64,000 bases of DNA, taken from Asticcacaulis sp. UBA2476 (GTDB lineage Bacteria > Pseudomonadota > Alphaproteobacteria > Caulobacterales > Caulobacteraceae). Position 1 is the stretch's first letter. Each line of letters begins with the position of its first letter. The notes below the pieces were generated by a model. That model saw only the letters and a list, made by a program, of their open reading frames with translations, was not told the origin of the DNA and searched no databases. The stretch covers positions 62,001 to 126,000 of the forward strand of contig DDPE01000078.1 of NCBI GenBank assembly GCA_002342035.1. Reading direction: 5' to 3'. Shown here in pieces: positions 60,514 through 64,000 of this stretch. Made by a program: the position numbers and the translations under genes.

Positions 60514-61614
60514 ATGTCGCACAATAGCTTTGGCCACCTTTACCGTGTCACCACCTGGGGCGAAAGCCACGGTCCGGCGCTTGGCTGCGTCATCGACGGC
60601 TGCCCTCCGGGCATCTCATTATCTGAGGCCGATCTTCAATGGGCGCTCGATCGACGCAAACCCGGCGGGTCGCGCTTTGTGACCCAGCGTCGCGAGGCCG
60701 ACGAAGCTAAAATCCTGTCAGGCGTGTTTGAAGGCAAGACCACAGGCACCCCGATTTCTATCATGATCGAAAACACTGATCAGCGCTCAAAAGACTATGG
60801 CGACATCTCTAAGCAGTTCCGTCCGGGACATGCTGATTACACCTATTTCGCCAAATACGGCATCCGTGACTACCGCGGCGGCGGCAGATCTTCAGCCCGT
60901 GAAACGGCTGCCCGCGTGGCCGCTGGTGCCGTGGCGCTTAAGGTCTTGCAGAGCCAGTTTGCCGACATAAAAATCCGCGCCGCCCTGGTGCAATTGGGCG
61001 TCCATAAGATCAACCGCGACCAATGGGACTGGGCGCAGGTTGATCAAAACCCGTTCTTTTCGCCCGACGCCTCAACGGTCAAAGCGTTCGAGGATTACCT
61101 CGACGGCATACGCAAAGCAGGCTCCAGCATCGGCGCGGTGGTCGAGGTTCAGGCCGAGGGCGTACCCGCCGGCTGGGGAGCCCCTATTTACGGCAAGCTC
61201 GATTCCGATCTGGCGGCCAATCTGATGTCAATCAACGCTGTCAAAGGGGTGGAAATCGGCGAAGGCTTTAACGCCGCCACGCTTTCGGGCGAAGAAAACG
61301 CCGATGAGATGCGCATCCATGACGGGCAGCCAGAGTTTCTGTCCAATCATGCGGGCGGCATACTAGGCGGCATATCTTCGGGCCAGACAATCGTTGCCCG
61401 TATAGCCCTTAAGCCGACCTCATCGATCCTGACCGAACGCAAATCAATCGACATCGAAGGACATGAAGTCGATATCCGCACCAAGGGCCGCCACGACCCC
61501 TGCGTCGGCATCCGTGCCGTGCCGGTGGCCGAGGCCATGATGGCCTGTACACTGCTGGATGCCTGGCTTCGGCACCGCGGGCAAACCGGCGGTGGTGTTT
61601 TTAGCGTTGGTTAG
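60514..61614 (+). CDS. aroC: chorismate synthase
   Basis: A 366-residue enzyme making chorismate from 5-enolpyruvylshikimate-3-phosphate, the last shikimate step, using reduced FMN. Signature segments are 'TTWGESHGPALGCVIDGCPP', 'FRPGHADYTYFAKYGIRDYR', 'GGGRSSARETAARVAAGAVA' and 'GGILGGISSGQTIVARIALK', with the C-terminal 'RHDPCVGIRAVPVAEAMMAC'. Length is standard and the protein looks complete. A chance hairpin (GTTGCA/TGCAAC) lies right after the stop. Confidence 0.97.
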   Translation: MSHNSFGHLYRVTTWGESHGPALGCVIDGCPPGISLSEADLQWALDRRKPGGSRFVTQRREADEAKILSGVFEGKTTGTPISIMIENTDQRSKDYGDISKQFRPGHADYTYFAKYGIRDYRGGGRSSARETAARVAAGAVALKVLQSQFADIKIRAALVQLGVHKINRDQWDWAQVDQNPFFSPDASTVKAFEDYLDGIRKAGSSIGAVVEVQAEGVPAGWGAPIYGKLDSDLAANLMSINAVKGVEIGEGFNAATLSGEENADEMRIHDGQPEFLSNHAGGILGGISSGQTIVARIALKPTSSILTERKSIDIEGHEVDIRTKGRHDPCVGIRAVPVAEAMMACTLLDAWLRHRGQTGGGVFSVG

Positions 61615-61732
61615 AGTTGCATATTTTGCAACACAGCATGCGCAATCCCATGGCTTTCAGGGACGAACGATATCGCTATATTGGTGACAACTTCAATCGA
61701 TGAAGGGCTCCAAAGCCCTTAAGGAGATTACC

Positions 61733-62431
61733 ATGATACAGCACCGCCCCTTTGAAAAACTCTTCCATGAAAACCACGGCTGGCTTGATACGCGCCATCA
61801 CTTTTCATTCGCAAGCTATCATGATCCGGACAATATGGGCTGGGGATCAATCCGTGTCTGGAATGATGATGTCATTGATTCCAAATCAGGTTTTCCGCCT
61901 CACCCTCATAGTGATATGGAAATTATTACCTATGTCCGCAAGGGCGCCATTACCCATCAGGACAATCTTGGCAACACCGGCCGCACCGAAGCTGGTGATG
62001 TGCAAGTAATGTCAGCCGGCACAGGTATCCGTCATGCGGAGTACAATCTTGAGCCGGAAACGACTGAGATTTTCCAGATCTGGGTCATGCCGGATAAGCG
62101 CGGCATTGCCCCACGCTGGGGCGCCAGGCCGTTCCCCAAAGGCGACCGGTCGGGCAAGTTCGTAACCTTAGCGTCTGGTTTTGAAACCGATGCCGATACG
62201 TTGAAAATTCAAACCCCGGCCCGCTTGTTAGGGGCCACCCTGCTCAAAGGTCAAACCGAAACCTACACGACCGAAGCCGGTCGACATATCTATCTGGTAT
62301 TGGCGCAAGGACGTGTTAAGTTAAACGGACTCGAACTTGGCCCGCGTGATGGCGCTGCAATCAAGGATGAAGCCGTCCTGACGATTGAAGCTCTGGAGGA
62401 TGCGGAAATCCTTTTGATGGATGCTCAATGA
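61733..62431 (+). CDS. pirin-family protein
   Basis: A 232-residue bicupin protein. ATG 61733 (MIQHRPFEKLFHE) is chosen because AAGGAG lies eight bases upstream; the frame runs 11 codons further. The N-terminal cupin has the iron ligands: 'GFPPHPHSDMEIITYVRKGA' (two His) and 'MSAGTGIRHAEYN' (His/Glu). 'FQIWVMPDKRGIAPRWGARP' is typical of YhhW-like pirins, some of which have quercetinase activity. It overlaps the next gene by four bases (ATGA), so it is co-translated with a small lipoprotein. Confidence 0.91.
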   Translation: MIQHRPFEKLFHENHGWLDTRHHFSFASYHDPDNMGWGSIRVWNDDVIDSKSGFPPHPHSDMEIITYVRKGAITHQDNLGNTGRTEAGDVQVMSAGTGIRHAEYNLEPETTEIFQIWVMPDKRGIAPRWGARPFPKGDRSGKFVTLASGFETDADTLKIQTPARLLGATLLKGQTETYTTEAGRHIYLVLAQGRVKLNGLELGPRDGAAIKDEAVLTIEALEDAEILLMDAQ

Positions 62432-62664
62432 TAGAACTTGGGATTAAACCAGTCCTGAAACCTGCGGGTTTCATTCTCTTAGTTGGCACAGCCCTGTTAC
62501 TTCAGGGCTGTGTCGCCGTTGCGGTAACCGGTGCCGTCGTCGGCACGGCGGTAGGGGTTACGGGCGCGGCCGTTAAAACCACCGGCGCCGTCGTTGGAGC
62601 CGCTATCCCGGATGGCGACGACGAGAAAAAAGACAAAAAGAAAAAAGACAAAGACGAGGATTAG
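62428..62664 (+). CDS. small lipoprotein with lysine/aspartate-rich tail
   Basis: A 78-residue protein. A hydrophobic leader ends in 'LLLQGCVAV', a lipobox, followed by a Gly/Ala/Val-rich repeat-like stretch (VTGAVVGTAVGVTGAAV) and a highly charged tail (EKKDKKKKDKDED). Such proteins are common envelope lipoproteins of unknown role in alphaproteobacteria; the glycine-zipper-like middle may insert in or associate with membranes. Its start overlaps pirin by four bases and it ends three bases before the next lipoprotein gene. Confidence 0.8.
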   Translation: MIELGIKPVLKPAGFILLVGTALLLQGCVAVAVTGAVVGTAVGVTGAAVKTTGAVVGAAIPDGDDEKKDKKKKDKDED

Positions 62665-62667
62665 GCC

Positions 62668-63126
62668 ATGCAGCATATGGGTTACTTAGCCATCGTTCTC
62701 ATATGTTTAACCGCCTGCTCGCCCGCCAGTACCGACACCGCGCCTGTGGAAGACAATTCCGAACCGGCCTCGGCGCCCGCTAAGGTCAGCGCGCTACCGG
62801 CCCATAGCCTTAATGGCGTCGACCTTGATCAGCCCTTGACCCTTCTGGGCACCGAACCGTTTTGGAGCGTCACGGCCTCCCCTTCGGGTATTGTTTTCAA
62901 GCGTCCGGATGAAGCTGACATCACCTTATCTGCGGCCCCCTTTACGGTCACGGCGGACACGGCAGAATTGCGCCATGATGAACTGACGATGACCTTAACC
63001 GCAGCAACCTGTTCGGACGGCATGAGCGACCGCGCCTACCCCTTGACCGCTCAGGTCACCTATAAAGGCAAGGTCATGCAGGGCTGCGCCGCCCCAACGG
63101 CAGATTTGCAACTCAATCGGCCCTAA
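62668..63126 (+). CDS. COG3650-like lipoprotein
   Basis: A 152-residue envelope protein with a lipobox (LICLTAC, Cys near residue 17) and then a low-complexity Pro/Ala/Ser linker. The C-terminal ~95 residues match COG3650-type domains: 'LLGTEPFWSVTASPSGIVFK', 'LTLTAATCSDGMSDRAYPLT', 'GCAAP'. The two Cys may form a disulphide. Domain function is unknown; related domains occur beside META/HslJ proteins. It is the third gene of the pirin transcript and converges with queE, leaving four bases between the stops. Confidence 0.82.
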   Translation: MQHMGYLAIVLICLTACSPASTDTAPVEDNSEPASAPAKVSALPAHSLNGVDLDQPLTLLGTEPFWSVTASPSGIVFKRPDEADITLSAAPFTVTADTAELRHDELTMTLTAATCSDGMSDRAYPLTAQVTYKGKVMQGCAAPTADLQLNRP

Positions 63127-63130
63127 AAGG

Positions 63131-63778
63131 CTATCTTATACCCGTCATTTTATGGGTTTGAAGGCTAAGCCGCCACTGGGGATGTTTCAGACAGTACTCG
63201 ATCACAGCCTGCGTATTGGCCATTTGCTCAGCCTTATCCGCCCCAAGATTATCTTTGGGTTGCAGGTAAAAGCGCTCAAAATCCAGCCCCGAAAAATCTT
63301 CCGGATCGACGCCCGCCTGCGGGTAAACCAGTTTCAGTTCCTGCCCGGAGGTTTGCTTCAGGGCATTTTGCGCCTTGGGACTTATGCATAGCCAGTCGAT
63401 GCCGTTGGGGGCGACGATCGTGCCGTTCGATTCCACCGCAATAAAATATCCCGCGGCTTTGACTGCGGAAATCAAGGCCGCATCCAGTTGCAGCAGCGGC
63501 TCTCCGCCTGTAAAAACAACGGACTTCTCCGACCGTGGCAAAGCCCCCCAAAACCGGTCCAGCGCCTCGACGACATCAGCCGCGGTCATAAATTTACCGC
63601 CGCCCTCGCCGTCAGTGCCTATGAAATCGGTATCGCAAAAATTGCACAGGGCTTTGTGGCGATCCTCTTCACGGCCGCTCCACAGGTTGCAGCCAGCAAA
63701 GCGCGCAAACACCGCCACCCGCCCGGCCTGACCGCCCTCGCCCTGTAGCGTCAAGAATATTTCCTTGAAACTATACAT
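63131..63778 (-). CDS. queE: 7-carboxy-7-deazaguanine synthase
   Basis: A 215-residue radical-SAM enzyme of queuosine synthesis, converting 6-carboxytetrahydropterin to 7-carboxy-7-deazaguanine. ATG 63778 (MYSFKEIFLTLQGEGGQAGR) is the family start; the frame runs 50 codons further inside queC. The cluster motif is the long type: CX14CX2C (CNLWSGREEDRHKALC-NFC), known from Burkholderia QueE, in place of the common CX3CX2C. 'VVFTGGEPLLQLDAALISAV' and 'FIAVESNGTIVAPNGIDWLC' follow. Its start overlaps the stop of queC (63771-63773) by eight bases, so the two are translationally coupled. Confidence 0.94.
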   Translation of the reverse strand: MYSFKEIFLTLQGEGGQAGRVAVFARFAGCNLWSGREEDRHKALCNFCDTDFIGTDGEGGGKFMTAADVVEALDRFWGALPRSEKSVVFTGGEPLLQLDAALISAVKAAGYFIAVESNGTIVAPNGIDWLCISPKAQNALKQTSGQELKLVYPQAGVDPEDFSGLDFERFYLQPKDNLGADKAEQMANTQAVIEYCLKHPQWRLSLQTHKMTGIR

Positions 63779-64000
63779 GTTCGCTGGATCGCCATTGCTC
63801 AAACCCTGTAGCCCGCAATTCACAGGCCGGACAGGTGCCGCAACCATAACCCCAGGCGTGGCGCTCACCGCGCTGCCCCAGATAGCAGGTATGGGTTTCC
63901 TCCAGCACCAGATCGACAAGCACATCACCGCCCAGATCGTGCGTCATGGCCCAGGTCTGCGCCTTGGTGAGATACATCAGCGGCGTATCGATCCGGTATG
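63771..64000 (-). CDS. queC: 7-cyano-7-deazaguanine synthase, C-terminal part
   Basis: The last ~75 codons of a gene that continues past the window's right edge. Visible are 'RIDTPLMYLTKAQTW' and the zinc site 'CYLGQRGERHAWGYGCGTCPAC', whose four Cys (spaced CX14CX2CX2C) are the QueC metal ligands. The enzyme turns 7-carboxy-7-deazaguanine into the nitrile preQ0, the step after QueE. The end of the gene overlaps queE. Confidence 0.9.
   Translation of the reverse strand, partial: YRIDTPLMYLTKAQTWAMTHDLGGDVLVDLVLEETHTCYLGQRGERHAWGYGCGTCPACELRATGFEQWRSSEHV

Noticed and set aside
1..64000. CRISPR arrays, rRNA genes, replication origins, toxin-antitoxin pairs, prophage structural genes.
   Set aside because: None seen by eye; the only regularly spaced or duplicated sequences are the island and recombinase repeats reported.

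Overview
The window looks like a chromosomal segment of an alphaproteobacterium, most likely family Caulobacteraceae (Asticcacaulis-like). This is inferred from the many TonB-dependent receptors, the FecI/FecR/receptor triad, the polysaccharide-degradation genes and the housekeeping gene types on the right. No taxonomic marker such as rRNA is present.

Layout. (1) 1-8500, + strand: a tight sulfur-scavenging operon. It holds an ABC importer (partial binding protein, two permeases, ATPase), an MFS carrier, a nitroreductase-family flavoprotein, two luciferase-like monooxygenases, a class II aldolase-like protein, and a protein that reads like a transporter binding protein but carries the Cys/His/Arg catalytic set of DszB sulfinate desulfinases. 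(2) 8501-9325: gene-poor. (3) 9326-48895: two genomic islands that I interpret as integrated in tandem at the 3' end of tRNA-Gln(UUG) (48890-48963, - strand). Each begins with the same ~260-bp sequence next to a 6-bp core (TGGCTG on the + strand, the complement of the tRNA 3' end) and ends with a broken tyrosine-integrase gene plus a shared ~57-bp AT-rich stretch and the core. (4) 48964-64000: ordinary chromosome: trhO, sppA, a TonB receptor, a DUF1499 protein, a kinase fusion, an HAD phosphatase, pdxH, a DnaJ-like protein, aroC, pirin, two lipoproteins, and queE/queC at the edge.

Island 1 (29.7 kb) carries a probable rhamnogalacturonan-I system: a FecI-type sigma factor, FecR and an STN-type TonB receptor for sensing and uptake; two PL11 rhamnogalacturonan lyases; GH42 and GH35 beta-galactosidase-type enzymes; a DUF4450 protein; a PL26/YetA-like exo-lyase; and two tandem IclR regulators. 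A small intact tyrosine recombinase follows, and then a different module (31560-38385) of mostly exported alpha/beta hydrolases, a cupin, a carboxymuconolactone-decarboxylase-like protein, aldo/keto reductases and a flavodoxin, with a LysR regulator. It closes with an IS3-family remnant fused to an integrase remnant.

Island 2 (9.9 kb) is one - strand operon, GH2 - SASA esterase - GH78 rhamnosidase - GH27 alpha-galactosidase, behind a perfect 15-bp palindrome of GntR/FadR operator type. Its enzymes would trim the galactose, rhamnose and acetyl decorations of pectin, complementing island 1. Serial capture of complementary glycan-degradation islands at one tRNA gene is the main finding. The DszB-like protein in the sulfur operon is the second.
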